Assembly (NCBI GenBank): GCA_963693305.1
Contig: OY855905.1
Coordinates: 25,037,937 to 25,101,936, forward strand
Reading direction: 5' to 3'
DNA: 64,000 bases
From: Meandrina meandrites
Lineage: Eukaryota > Cnidaria > Anthozoa > Scleractinia > Meandrinidae
Shown: positions 51,358-62,540 of the stretch, in pieces
Layout of the letters: each line of letters starts with the position of its first letter
How positions within the stretch are numbered: the first letter of the stretch is position 1
Notes under the pieces: model-generated
Database searches by the model: none
What the model was told of the DNA's origin: nothing
The model's input: only the letters and a program-made list of their open reading frames with translations
Made by a program: the position numbers and the translations under genes

Positions 51358-52125
51358 ATAGTGATACCCAGGATCTCCTCTTCTTCGTGGTTCTGAGTGA
51401 CACAGTAGATCCTAGAAACGAAATTAGAAATTGGATCTGATTAGGGGTTGACTATGCCGGCATACTTTCGAGCATAATACTAAAGGTGGAGCGTCGAGCA
51501 CAATGCCGGCATAATAGTGTCATTTTGCTGGCATAATAGTGCTATTTGTCCGGTATAACAGTTATTTCTTTTTTTTTAAAAAAAAAGCTACTATTGTCTA
51601 TTTGTTAAGTTAAAACTACAAAATTCCAAGCTATTTTAATGTTCTACGTGGTTTCCGTTACTATTGAACACTGTAGGCTTGTTCACAGTGCATCCTCAAC
51701 TGGTTTTAGCTCTTTAGGCCTGGTTACTCTCATTATGCCAGGCTCCTAAGGCCTTCCTGGTGTTTATTTTCGCGCTTCACGGGCTGATACAACTGCGCCA
51801 TAATTGACAGCTGTCATCAAAGGCACTAATAGATTTGTTTCCTGCAATTTTGAAAAGTTGATAAAAACACAAAGCACCGTCGAAATTAACATGAAATTTA
51901 ACAATCGTCTTAATCCGTGGCACCAAAAATTCGTTAAGCATCTGATGAACTGCACTGTTGTAACCTTAAAATAATACAAAAGCAACAATAAATAGGAAAT
52001 AGGAAGGAAATCACAATTATTTTCGTTCCTGCGAAAACAGTTGTATTAGATGTCGGCCTGATTTGCAGCGAGGAAATGAAAATCACTCATGTAGACTTCT
52101 CATTATTGGTGCTGTCAAGGCTGTC
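51340..52125. repeat. Duplicated block, copy 1 (with a 340-base insert)
   Basis: 51340-51442 and 51784-52125 align with 52890-53335 in order. The stretch 51443-51783 is absent from copy 2; it contains a GCCGGCATAATAGTG word three times and looks like an insertion. Short frames that match between copies are only due to the duplication. Confidence 0.8.
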
Positions 52126-52333
52126 AAGGCCATTTGTTTCGATCATGTTTGGCTTCTCCACAGGCAGACCACCTTGCTTTTGTGTGGCGGTGAAGAAATA
52201 ATAGACATTACGTCGGCTTCGTTTTACACTCTTTTTTATAAGAACGTCTAATTTTGGGACCGAGGCTGAGTGTTCTTATTTTTTTCACGATTTGAGGCTG
52301 AAAATGTTCTTAAGACGTTCTTCATTCTTAGTA

Positions 52334-52870
52334 CAGTGGAACCCCGCTTTACGGCCACCTCGTTAATACGGCCACCTCGTTATTACGGCCACTTTTTTTG
52401 GTCCCGGCAAAATGGCCATACATTTTCTTATAATAAAACCCCGTTAATGCGGCCACCCCGTTAATACGGCCAACGGCCACATTCTGAAATCCCAAACTAT
52501 ACAATCCTTTATAATATTACCCCGCTAATACGGCCACTCGAACCAAATACCCATTAATAATTGACCAAACGAAACAAATACAGTACTTGAGAAACAATAT
52601 TGAATGATATTATTTTATTCAAAACGCCCGTGGATCTCTTTGAGCTTTTGTCCTCTTTGTAAACATCTCTTACAGAAAGATTGTTATCAAGGTCCAATAG
52701 ATTTGTTAGCATTTTGATGTGGCTCTGTTCAATTGTGATATGTATCTGTCAAGACGTCACTTGAAGTAGACCAGTCATGAAATTTGACCCTACCCCGTTT
52801 ATACGGCCACCCCGTTAATACGGCCAAATTTCCATGGCCCGTTGGTGGCCGTATTAACGGGGTTCCACTG
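52334..52870. mobile_element. Nonautonomous pogo/Tigger-type element
   Basis: The element starts CAGTGGAACCCCGCTTTACG and ends GTTAATACGG-complement through GGGGTTCCACTG, with TA on both sides, the target duplication of the Tc1/mariner-pogo group. The subterminal word CGTTAATACGGCCAC repeats several times near both ends. The middle is AT-rich with no transposase frame. Confidence 0.88.
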
Positions 52871-52889
52871 TATTTCATTAAATCAATGC

Positions 52890-53335
52890 TCAATTTTAAA
52901 TGCATACAATCTCTTATAGTGCTACCCAGGATCTCCTCTTCTTCATGGATCTGAGTGACACAGAAGATCCTGGAGACGAAATAAGTAATTGGATCTGATG
53001 CAACTGCGTGATAATTGACAGCTGTCATCAAGGGCACTAATAGATTTGTTTCCTTCAATTTTGAAAAGTTAATAAAAACACAAAACACCGTTGAAATTAA
53101 CATGAAATTTAACAATCGTCTTAATCCGTGGCACCAAGAATTCGTTAAACATCTGGTGAACTGCACTGTGGTAACCATTAAAAAAAGCAACAATAAATAG
53201 GAAATGAGAAGGAAATCACAATTATTTTCGTTCCTGCGAAAACAGTTGTATTAGATGTCGGGATGATATGCAGCTAGGAAATGAAAACCACTAATGTACA
53301 CTTCTCATCATTGGTGCTGTCAAAGCTGTCAAGCA
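52890..53335. repeat. Duplicated block, copy 2
   Basis: Continuous counterpart of 51340-51442 plus 51784-52125, about 90 percent alike by eye. It lies 20 bases after the pogo-type element. Confidence 0.8.
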
Positions 53336-53545
53336 GTGTTTGCTAATCTCGAAGTGGTCACTTACCGTTCGATGCAGCTGCCATCAGCTGTAAGATTTAC
53401 CACTTTAAGTGGACAGATTTCGCCAACTTTCACTCTCAAGCGTTTCGGCGATTCAGGTAAGAATTTGTTTGACTGATTCTTGTATTTGGTGTGAATGTTC
53501 CGAAAAACAGTGTTATATTTGATCATATGCACCAAGTCAACTTCC

Positions 53546-53880
53546 TTTTCCATCAGTTTCGGCTTAGCTAAGCTTAGTGGATGTTTCCGTTTGATATAAT
53601 GCCATGCTTGTTGCCTTGTAAAAACTCCTCAAGAGAAAATTTTCTGCTTAACAGATCAAGCGAAAAGAGCGCTCCACTCCTTTATTCTCTCTCTTTAGCA
53701 TTGTTTGTGCTTTTTTTTCCATCAGTTTCGGCTTTGCTAAGCTTAGTGGATGTTTCCGTTTGATATAATGTCATGCTTGTTGCCTTGTAAAAACTCCTCA
53801 AGAGTAAATTTTCTGCTTAACGGATCAAGCGAAAAGAGCGCTCCTCCTTTATTCTCTCTTTTTAGCATTGTTTGTGCTTT
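53546..53880. repeat. Two tandem copies of a 166-169 bp unit
   Basis: The unit starting TTTTCCATCAGTTTCGGCTT occurs twice head to tail with few changes (for example GCCATGC versus GTCATGC). A short (ATT)n run follows at 53881-53905. Confidence 0.9.
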
Positions 53881-53905
53881 ATTATTATTATTATTATTAT
53901 TATTC

Positions 53906-55539
53906 TAGTTAGTTTTTTGAATTATACTTTCACAAGTTCTTCTTTCGCCATTGTACCTTCTTGCTTCTTGGACGTGGTATTTTTCTATACAGGAAAGTTT
54001 GTTTATGGCTCTGTTTACATAATTCTAAGACGACGTTTTAAGCCCATAGCCATAACAATGGTTTTCAGCTTAATATCCAAATATGAGTTTCAAGTATCTC
54101 TATAATCTTTAAATTCAGAAAGAGACCGCATTAACTGAAAGCAAGTACACTTTATAAAATCAAACGAAGGATGTTTATAAAACAACAAGTTTTTAAAAGA
54201 GGTGTCACTAAGGCAAGTATGTATATAGAAAACAAAAGCAAAACAGGAAGGCTTAGAAGAAAGTGTTTCAATAAGCTCAAAACTTCCATATGCAAAACTT
54301 CTTTGAAAAAGATATCTCATCCCAATCAGAAAATTTACATAATTGTGGGAGAAAAACCATACGCTCCCCCTTTTTTTCAAGATAAACAGTATCCAGCTTA
54401 CGTCGTAAGACACAAAATGTCTTGAAATAAGCCAGTTTGATATTGGCGTTAATCCTGGTAACAATACAAGCAACGTTTGAAGTACAACAAAGAGAAAAAC
54501 GAAAAGACTGTTTTTTTACCAATGAGTTCGAAACGCAGTGTCATGCATAATGTCGAAATGACGAACAAGAAGAAGTTTATTTATAGAGATATGCAGATCA
54601 GACCAGTCTGATTGTAAAGTCTCACGGCACACGGTGGAATGTCAAGGAAGTGTGAGCAGGCTGAGTTTGAGTGAAAGTGGAAAACAATTTTTCCTTGCCA
54701 CTTTCTCGCTATGTAACCCTCATAGCATCCTGAATATAAAGCAGCTTCTTTTTAAACTATATTATATTCGTCACAGGCCCGTAACCAGAAACGGGTGCGC
54801 ATGAGCAACTCCGGTACTGAATCCCGAGCGCCGCAGGCACGTGAACGTAGGGGGGTGTGGGGGTATCCTCCCCAGGAAATTTTGAAAAAATAGGTTATCT
54901 TAGACTGCATTTCGTGCGTTTTCAAACAGTTTGTTAGGAAACAAGGCAGGTAAAAGTGAAGGACATTAGGTAAAATGTATCATTTTTATCATTGAAATTA
55001 ACCTAGAATAACACAATTTGGTCCAAAATATACCGCACGAATCTACAAATGATGGACCTTAACAAAGGACCATATATATATTGAATGTAAATAGTCGAAG
55101 CACAGATACGCCATTTCCCTTAATTTCTTTATTGATTTATTTTGATAATTTTTCTTTTACAATAAGCGGACTTCCAAGGCTCGTGCGGCGGGAGGCTCGG
55201 CTCGGCTCGTGCGGCGGGAGGCTCGTTTGCCTCTTAGCGAGCTCGGGGTATTATTGGACATCTTGTAAGCCTGTAATACCCTTGTGCTCCAAGGGTCCAA
55301 TAACAAGGTGCCTAATGAAATACGTGTTCATACATGTGCCCTGCATGCACTTGATTGGGTTTCTTCCTATGATTGAATCTTCCTTATTGCATTTGATTGG
55401 GTTTCTTCTTAGCTTATTACTGAATTTTGCTTATTTATATTTCCAAAACGCTTTTACAAATGGTGGCCAATTTTGCATGATGGATATGACAAATTGTGAA
55501 CAGACTCTGCTTTGTCGAAGTTCCTCGAATTTTGTTATT
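53906..55539. other. Gene-poor stretch
   Basis: No gene was recognised. A diverged relative of the repeat at 6549-6680 lies near 54775-54900. A 27-base unit with GGCTCGTGCGGCGGGAGGCT is tandemly duplicated at about 55177-55227, an unusual GC-rich patch. Confidence 0.5.
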
Positions 55540-55764
55540 GATATGATACTGCCTCGTCCCCAGGCGTCGCTCCCTGGTCGCGCGCGGTGCACTTTGCGTT
55601 ATGGGATTGATAATTCGCGGATCGTTTGGCGTTGTGGGACTGTTGCGAACGAGAAGGGGGACTCGCCTCGCTCCCTAACCATCTACCCCCGCGCCCCCTG
55701 TTTTCCCGCCTTTCCGCGTCAACTGGAAACTGACCGGCGCCTGGGGACGAGGCAGGATATGATA
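55540..55764. mobile_element. MITE with perfect 18-bp ends and 9-bp target duplication
   Basis: CTGCCTCGTCCCCAGGCG (55549-55566) and its exact complement (55738-55755) bound a GC-rich 207-base element. GATATGATA lies directly outside on both sides (55540-55548, 55756-55764). Nine-base duplications are typical of Mutator-like elements, so a nonautonomous MULE is the likeliest class. The open frame across it is fortuitous. Confidence 0.92.
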
Positions 55765-58700
55765 ACCGCAACAACACGCCTTGTTAGCCAAATCCTACTG
55801 TAATCATTCTTGTAATAAAACCACTCCCCACGGGTCGCTGCGCAATCGTTTAATCCTGGTTTTCATACGATTAAGGCGGGGGTTCGCCTGAAGCCCGTTT
55901 TTCCACCGCGTAACTTGGGTTTAATGCGAATATCTCGCTCCCGTTTCAAACACTCTCAAAACCCTCTGTTCATCCCACAAAGCTATCTTTAGCGGTGTTT
56001 TGTAAATTTTTTGGTGATTTTTGGAAAGAGATAGTTTTTTCTCAAAGGATTAGTAAAATTTGAAGAAATAAGAAATATAAAAGATTTAATGTAATTTTAA
56101 AATTAGAATTTGAAGTTAAAAATTAGTAGATGGACACCCAAACAGTCCCCTGACAACATGGGGTGCTCTTGCGTTGGGGTCAACTGTCTGGTGGTGTTCC
56201 AAAAATAACTTTCTTTCTTCTACCCCTTCTTTAAAACTCTTACAATTTCACCCAAATTCACCTTTACCCCCACCTTAATAACCGGATCGGACACCACCCA
56301 TTTGCATTATTTGCCATATGGTAATCAGATGTAACTGATTTCTTAACATTTTGTTCTGAAATATCCTGAGATTAAAAACTTTTATTTTAATTTTTTTCTG
56401 CAAGTAAAGTTACTGATTTTAAAACCAAATTGATTGCAAGGCTGGTTCTATGGCAGAAGGGCAAAATTCATTTACCATTATTTCAACTACCAGAGCTAGT
56501 CTTCTTCAGGGCCAGTACAATGTGAAACTGAAAATAACGGCTTCCATTTTGAGTAAATTCTATGTTCTATGAAGTCGTGGGAAGTAGGGTTTTCCATTTT
56601 CCCCACAACTAGGAAGTCGGTGGCAAAATGATAACAAGTGTGGTGGGAGTAAAAAACATGTGCCTTTCGTTATCAGGAAACGTAATCCTGAAATTCACAG
56701 ATTGACATCACGTTTTCTCAAAATATAAATCAATGACTCTTATTATATATGTATTCTTTGCAGTATTTATCAATGTTTTGCTATAATACAGAACACCTCA
56801 TTGGACTAATGAATGGTTTCCTTTTTGTGAAAAATATTTGCACGGAATTAGAAATTTTCTTATCTCGCAAAGATATTCAAAAATGGTTTGACGACAGCAA
56901 ACTATACTTGAACTTAAGTGGTTGAAGTGAACTATATCTTTATCGTGTGAACAATTTTTTTGCCTGCGACTACGCTAAAAATAGTTTCGTCGAGGAAGCC
57001 TGACTGTCTTATTTTTTGAAGTTGTTTCCAGTTCCTTGTTCTTTACTGGTTTACTTCAGTCGTCTGCATTTGGCAGAAAAATAGATTAATGAGAACAAGA
57101 CAATCGGCAAACAAGACAATCGGCGATATTTTGACAAAATGGCATTGTTAAGTTCTCACTGTATGAAGATTTCTGAACTGAAAATAAATCCAGCGTGTTC
57201 GTTCTATACGAGTATTGTTAACTCCAAACCAAAAGTAAACCAAGATTAGTTCATAATTTTCTTCTAAGATCATTGTGAAAATCCTCTGTTTAAACTTAAT
57301 GCCACTTTTAAACCCTTCAATTTAAGAGCTGTACTTTTGGAAACACTTACGTCATTAACATACCCGAGTTTAACCCAGTACCTTCCCCTGTTCCCGGCAA
57401 ACGCAAATACGACTTGTACCAGTCCTTTCAGGTTTTGCGCAAAAATTTGAAAAACAAAGCGATACATCTGCTGTCCATAATGTTACCTTTTAATTAAAAT
57501 AACTATTTTTAAAGCTAAAAAGATTAAAAGGCTTAAAAAGGAAAAAAACGAACGTTTCGACTTAAACATGTTAAATAAGTCATCTAAATGGTTAAAAGAA
57601 AAACACGAAAGTGACTTTATTAATTGTTTTGACGTCTGTTCTTTCAATTATCTTAGGCATGCTTTCAATTTTGTTTTGCTCAGTTTTATTTCGAGTTTCG
57701 TAAAACCAGAGAGAGGTTTTAGGTTTTGCCGGAATTACTAGCCATCACGTGCACTTTTTGTTGACCGCACGTGCCGGTAAAACTTTATCCAAGCTTATCC
57801 GAACGTTTTGGAAATCAGCGAGTACCGACAAGCGTAGTAACTGAGGAGTAGCAAACTTTGGTACGTGACCACTTAAGTGTTTTTTTGTTGCCTTTGCTAT
57901 TAAGCTCAATGACATTCACTTCTGCTCTTAATGATGTTCTTTTTTTTGGAGAAATACAAACTTATAATTTTTCTTGATCGCTGTTAGAATGGGCAAAATC
58001 GGTGCGGCAAATGTTTTCTTTGATGTTCGAACTTTCACATCTATTTTTGATAATCACACACAACAAAAGTAATACATATTTTTCGTTCATTTACTGTAAG
58101 AAGATTGGACAAGTCGCCTAGCTAGCAAATTGTGCACCAGCTAAATCTACAAACGTGGGCATTTAAAAATAGCGAAGGAAATAGAAACAGTAAGGATATT
58201 ATTACGACAAGCCAAACATCGTGTAGGATGGTAAACAAACAGATACGAATAAACAGATGCATGTACCCATATTTCCGACATCGTTGACTGAACGATCAAG
58301 TTTATCCAAATAATAAAATTTCTATCGGCAAGGTTTCCGATAATTTCAAAATATTGTTAGGCCTAAAGAATACGAAAAGTTTAAAATTGAAACAAAATGG
58401 AGCAAATTTAAGTTAGGAACTTGGTTAACATTTCGAAAACGAGTTTCAAAATTTTAAAACGCGCTCGATATATCACTGGCAGAAGTTTATTGACTTTTTC
58501 CTAACTCTTTCACCTGCGCACTGACACGCCCCCATTTTGCTTTGAAAAGCCGAAGAAGCATTAGAATCAGATATAGTTCGGTAAAAGACGCCTTTCCTAA
58601 TTAGTCGCGTGACATTTGCATACGTTGAGTCGAATATAAACACATGTATATAGAGCGTTTAGTGCGATCCATATCATTCACTGAAAGTCTGTAGCTTTTG

Positions 58701-58824
58701 TTCGTTTGGTTGAATCTAGATAAGTCGTGACCAGCATATATATCAGACACGTTTTGACACAAGCATAAAAGGGCAATTACACTTTTCTTTGAAAACGTTG
58801 ACGTCGAAACCTGTAATTATCACG
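55765..58824. other. Intergenic, no gene seen
   Basis: About 3 kb of AT-rich sequence without a credible open frame or clear repeat. It may contain regulatory sequence of the GPCR gene. A TATAAAC word followed by TATATAGAG lies at about 58635-58654, upstream of the candidate exon at 58825. Confidence 0.4.
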
Positions 58825-58890
58825 ATGGGCCGTTCGATCGATGATATTGCCTTAACAAGGCAGGATGTCAAATTCTATTTGATGCGTCAA
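58825..58890 (+). other. Candidate 5' exon of the GPCR gene with a short upstream frame
   Basis: An ATG opens 22 codons (MGRSIDDIALTRQDVKFYLM) that end exactly at a strong splice donor, GTAAGTAA. A good acceptor (TTCCACAG) lies at 59789-59796, shortly before the GPCR start. Splicing them would put a stop codon straight after the 22nd codon, so this would be a leader exon with an upstream open frame, not part of the receptor. It could instead belong to another transcript. Confidence 0.35.
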
Positions 58891-59176
58891 GTAAGTAATT
58901 TCGGTTCTCTTAAGCCAACACCGCGAATCAGAAAACAGAAACAGCAGGAAAGGTTTTAACAGCTTAGAACGGCTAGTCAAAGCAAAAAGTGTCATTGCAA
59001 CATCAGCCGAGAAGACGTTCTTTCTCTTGGCTTAACCGTTTTTCTTAACAGGTAAGCTGAAATCTGTATTTGCTGTACTGTTAAGAGCTTCAATGCATAA
59101 CTGGTGAACGACTTGAAACGAGAGATGTTTGTGTGGATATGACTTGCGTTAAGCCAATGGATACGCACTCGTTCGC

Positions 59177-59357
59177 TGTAGGGCGCCCTCGAAAAAATTT
59201 TATTCCGAGCATTATTTTACAATCTGATATTTGCTGTGGCATTCTTTACACGCGATATTTTAAATGAATCCTTTCCTTGTTTCACCAGATGACGATTTTT
59301 AGTTGTATTTTTCTCGATTTCTCAGTGAACGTGCTTAATTTAATGCGCCCTACAGCA
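59177..59357. repeat. Possible short inverted-repeat element
   Basis: GCTGTAGGGCGC near 59177 and GCGCCCTACAGC near 59346 are inverted. No target duplication or second copy is seen, so this may be chance. It would lie in the proposed leader intron of the GPCR gene. Confidence 0.3.
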
Positions 59358-59851
59358 GTTATCCGAGCTGCTGATCACTGTACGTAAAATACAGACCTTA
59401 TTTTTAATTGTGTGAACAAGTGGACATCTGCGACTCAAGAAAAAAAGGGGGATATTATCCAGTGCTCGTTCGTACGAATTTTGACTTTTAAAGTTAATGT
59501 ACAGGAAATCAATCAATGGAATTGCAAAGCCATTCAATTAATAAACTTAAAATCAGACAAGAATTGGTAATTTCTGGCAATTTTCCGACAATAACTCACA
59601 GTAACGACGAAAGCGACAGCTAAAAGGGTCAATGTCCATAGTCAAACAAGCGCCGAATATGGCATTTTCACCCTCACCTCTCCTACCACTGCTTTTCAGC
59701 TGTTTCTGATTATTCGTGCTAGTGGTAGTTCAGAGACATTCAGTTCTATCGCCGGCTTTAGATTAACTAACATTAGTTTTCTTTTGAATTCCACAGTAAT
59801 CCATATTTCTTTAACAAGCACAGCTCATTTTCGATCCTGAATAAGTTGCAA

Positions 59852-60937
59852 ATGGAAAACGGCACTTCCAACAAAACAACTACAGGAGGCGCGACTTCTG
59901 ACTTCGCTTCAAGAGTAGGCGTGTGGTACTGGGTACTAAGGGGCCTGATTGGTTTAATAATCTTGGCGGGAAACGGTCCGGTCATTTACGTCATAGTCAC
60001 GCGCCACAGACTCCACAACGCAGCTAATTGGTTTATTCTCTCACTGTCGCTGGCAGACCTTTTTGTTGGACTTTTCCTGATCCCTGTTTCTACCTCATGT
60101 GCACTTTGGACGACTTGTAACTTTTCGGTCTTGTCGCTGAGTTTCGATCTTCTGTTGTTCGTTTCCATCGCCAACATGTGCGCAATGACCGCTGACCGTT
60201 ACCTCTCCGTAGTGCAGCCGCTGACCTATTTTCAGAACATGACAAACTCGCGCGTTTTTGTGTGGATTTTAGTCGCGTGGATCATACCGATTGTCACTTC
60301 GCTCATCCCATTCGCGTGGATATTTTCAAATTCACTGGAGCACAGAGAGAGGGCAGTTACGATATACGGAACGTTGCAAATCATCAGTTTTAACCTCCTT
60401 CCTTGTATCGTGATATTGCTTATTTACGGACACATTTTTATCATTTCTCAGAAGCACGCGCGTCAGATCCGAGCCGTAGTCAAAAGCCAGCAGTTGGCTC
60501 ACCCAGACACGGCAGTTAATCAGCGCCAGATAAAACAAGAACGGTCTGCAACCAGGGTCTTTGGCGTGGTCGTGTTATTATTTGTGTTATGTTGGATGCT
60601 GTCGGCGTATCGCCATTTTTGCCAGTATTTGTCACTGAAATGCGGCGCTTCCTTTGAACTAGCGCTTATTTCTCGGCTTCTCATGGTGATCAACTCCGCC
60701 ATCAACCCTTTCATCTATGCATTTCTAAAGGGAGACATAAAGAGAGAAGTGAAGAAGATGTTTTGTTGGCATAGAACCAGAACTGAGGATTTCAACTCGC
60801 ACGTTGCGTCTGTACATAGTAACAGCCACATACATAGAGGTGAACACTCCGCTGACAATTTGTCAGTGGTCATGAATGCATGTGATTATATGGCGGGCCC
60901 CGCGAGCGGGCAAAATGAGGTAAACCCTGCGCTGTGA
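59852..60937 (+). CDS. Class A (rhodopsin-type) GPCR, intronless
   Basis: A 361-residue seven-helix receptor at the plasma membrane. The first ATG in frame with a conserved body is 59852 (MENGTSNKT), giving two N-glycosylation sites in the short N terminus. Landmarks: TM1 with GN (LAGNGPVIYVIV), TM2 LSLADLFVG, TM3 end DRYLSVVQP, TM6 CWMLSAY, TM7 NSAINPFIYAFL. TM6 lacks the usual proline of CWxP, and extracellular loop 2 has no cysteine, so the standard TM3-ECL2 disulfide seems absent. The third loop is moderate and basic. Overall pattern suggests the amine/adenosine/melanocortin-like cluster that is expanded in cnidarians, but the ligand cannot be told. Confidence 0.9.
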   Translation: MENGTSNKTTTGGATSDFASRVGVWYWVLRGLIGLIILAGNGPVIYVIVTRHRLHNAANWFILSLSLADLFVGLFLIPVSTSCALWTTCNFSVLSLSFDLLLFVSIANMCAMTADRYLSVVQPLTYFQNMTNSRVFVWILVAWIIPIVTSLIPFAWIFSNSLEHRERAVTIYGTLQIISFNLLPCIVILLIYGHIFIISQKHARQIRAVVKSQQLAHPDTAVNQRQIKQERSATRVFGVVVLLFVLCWMLSAYRHFCQYLSLKCGASFELALISRLLMVINSAINPFIYAFLKGDIKREVKKMFCWHRTRTEDFNSHVASVHSNSHIHRGEHSADNLSVVMNACDYMAGPASGQNEVNPAL

Positions 60938-61217
60938 TTGTCTACCCGACTTCGATTCGGTCCATAAACACACACACAAAAGAACTTGGGCAATTTCCTC
61001 CATCTTGACCTCAGGCTTGTTCAATAGCACATATGTAATTCAGTGTTAAAACAAATTAGACTAAGATCAATACTTGAAAGGTTGTTTTACTAAAAAATCT
61101 GAAATTTAATTCATCCATATTGAAAGATGAAGGATAAACAGGAAACGTTCGTCTGATATAGTAAACAGTGTAAAGGAAACGGTTTTATGCTGTAAAGAAA
61201 ACGTTGCATTACCGAAT

Positions 61218-61250
<33 letters not shown>

Positions 61251-61744
61251 TTAACTGTTCAATCCTTTGTGTTTCTTTCTTTCTCCATTTTCTTTTCAAG
61301 CAAATGATTTGAGGTCTTTTTCGATTTAAAAGCCATTTAAAGTTGCAAATATAGACAGTATGAAAAGACTCCGTAGAAATTTTTTTCGAATTTTTAATTA
61401 GTATTTATTTCCTAGCCTATGTTTTAATTAATTCTTTCATATATATAACAATTAGTGATTTAAATATGTTAACCATAATTTTCGCGAAAGTTTAAAAGTG
61501 TTTTTTTTGTGTGTCTTGAAGATGCTACAAACTTTATTTGCACAATGTGTTAAAGAAACTCAGTTTATATATAACACGCGCTACTAGGTACTTTTTTAAA
61601 AAAGCTATGTATATAATTTCTTATTGACCTTGAGATGTTGATAAAAAATTGCAACCAAAAAATAAGTGAATACCCTTAAGATTTCCAGATCTTTCTATAT
61701 TTAATATCATGGGTGACAAATTACTCCTTAATTCCCTCATATGG
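60938..61744. other. 3' flank of the GPCR gene
   Basis: No gene seen. AT-rich sequence with a (GACA)n microsatellite at 61221-61250. Confidence 0.5.
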
Positions 61745-61945
61745 GGGAGCAGGGGTGGCGCAGTGGCAAGAGCGTCGCCTCCCACCAATGTGGCCCGGGT
61801 TCGATTCCGACCCGGTACCATATGTGGGTTGAGTTTGTTGTTGGTTCTCGTCCTTGCTCCGAGGGTTTTTCTCCGGGTTCTCCAGTTTTCCTCCCTCCAT
61901 AAAAACTAACACTTCCAAATTCCAATTCGATCTGGAATACACAGT
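61745..61945 (+). repeat. tRNA-derived SINE with intact box B
   Basis: The head has a box A-like TGGCGCAGTGGCA and a perfect box B, GGTTCGATTCC. The body matches 28195-28350. It is inserted within the gag-like relic that follows, whose frame runs on into the SINE by chance. It could still be transcribed by RNA polymerase III. Confidence 0.85.
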
Positions 61946-62540
61946 GTTCCCAATTAGCACACCAGTGCCAGACTGAGGATACAAGACGGTGCTGGTAATT
62001 TTGGCGTCCTTCCCGGACCTAAGAGACTTACCGGCTTCCGAAATGTTCTCCTTCTTGCGAAGGTACTTTACATCAGAATCACTCGAGTCACTGGAATCCG
62101 CTAAACCCAGCTGGGCAACTCGACGATTACCTTTTCGGGATAAGTTGGCCATAGCGCGTAGTTCTGGCAACGTGACTGCATGAGCAGGCTGTGAGATCTG
62201 AGCAGAAGCACCGCCGTCAATGGGACGCGTAGGTGAAGACGCGAGGTTACCTTTGGCCTCCTGTTTTCCTTCGACCAAGGTTCGAAGCTGTTTGTTGTCG
62301 GCTCGAATCTCGTTCAAACCGGCAGTCAAAGACTGCACCGCGTCGAGCAAAGAAACCAAGGTAGTTTGGATAGAAGGAGCCTCTGTGGACTCGACCTGGT
62401 CTTGGGAGGGCTTGGCGTCCAGATCTGGAGACTTTGCTGTCTCTTCTTCTGCTAGCCCGGGACAATTTTTCCCAGGTTTGCCAAATGAATGTTCAAATCG
62501 GGTATATTACAACCGGAACAACGACTGGTTTTCCCCATGG
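61946..62540 (-). pseudogene. Retroelement gag-like relic
   Basis: On the minus strand the frame contains SLLDAVQSLTAGLNEIRADN, a coiled-coil-like stretch, and then LPELRAMANLSRKGNRRVAQ with a serine/aspartate run, followed by SGKDAKITSTVLYPQ. I recall this order from gag-like or structural proteins of cnidarian LTR/DIRS-type elements. An upstream ATG near 62537 with a small cysteine pair (RCSGC) is in another frame and meets a stop, so at least one frameshift has occurred. The 3' part is replaced by the SINE. No polymerase region is present. Confidence 0.55.

Noticed and set aside
55081..55803. Open frame of 240 codons
   Set aside because: It crosses the GC-rich MITE with its 9-bp duplication and other repeats, has no conserved motif and no ATG at its start.
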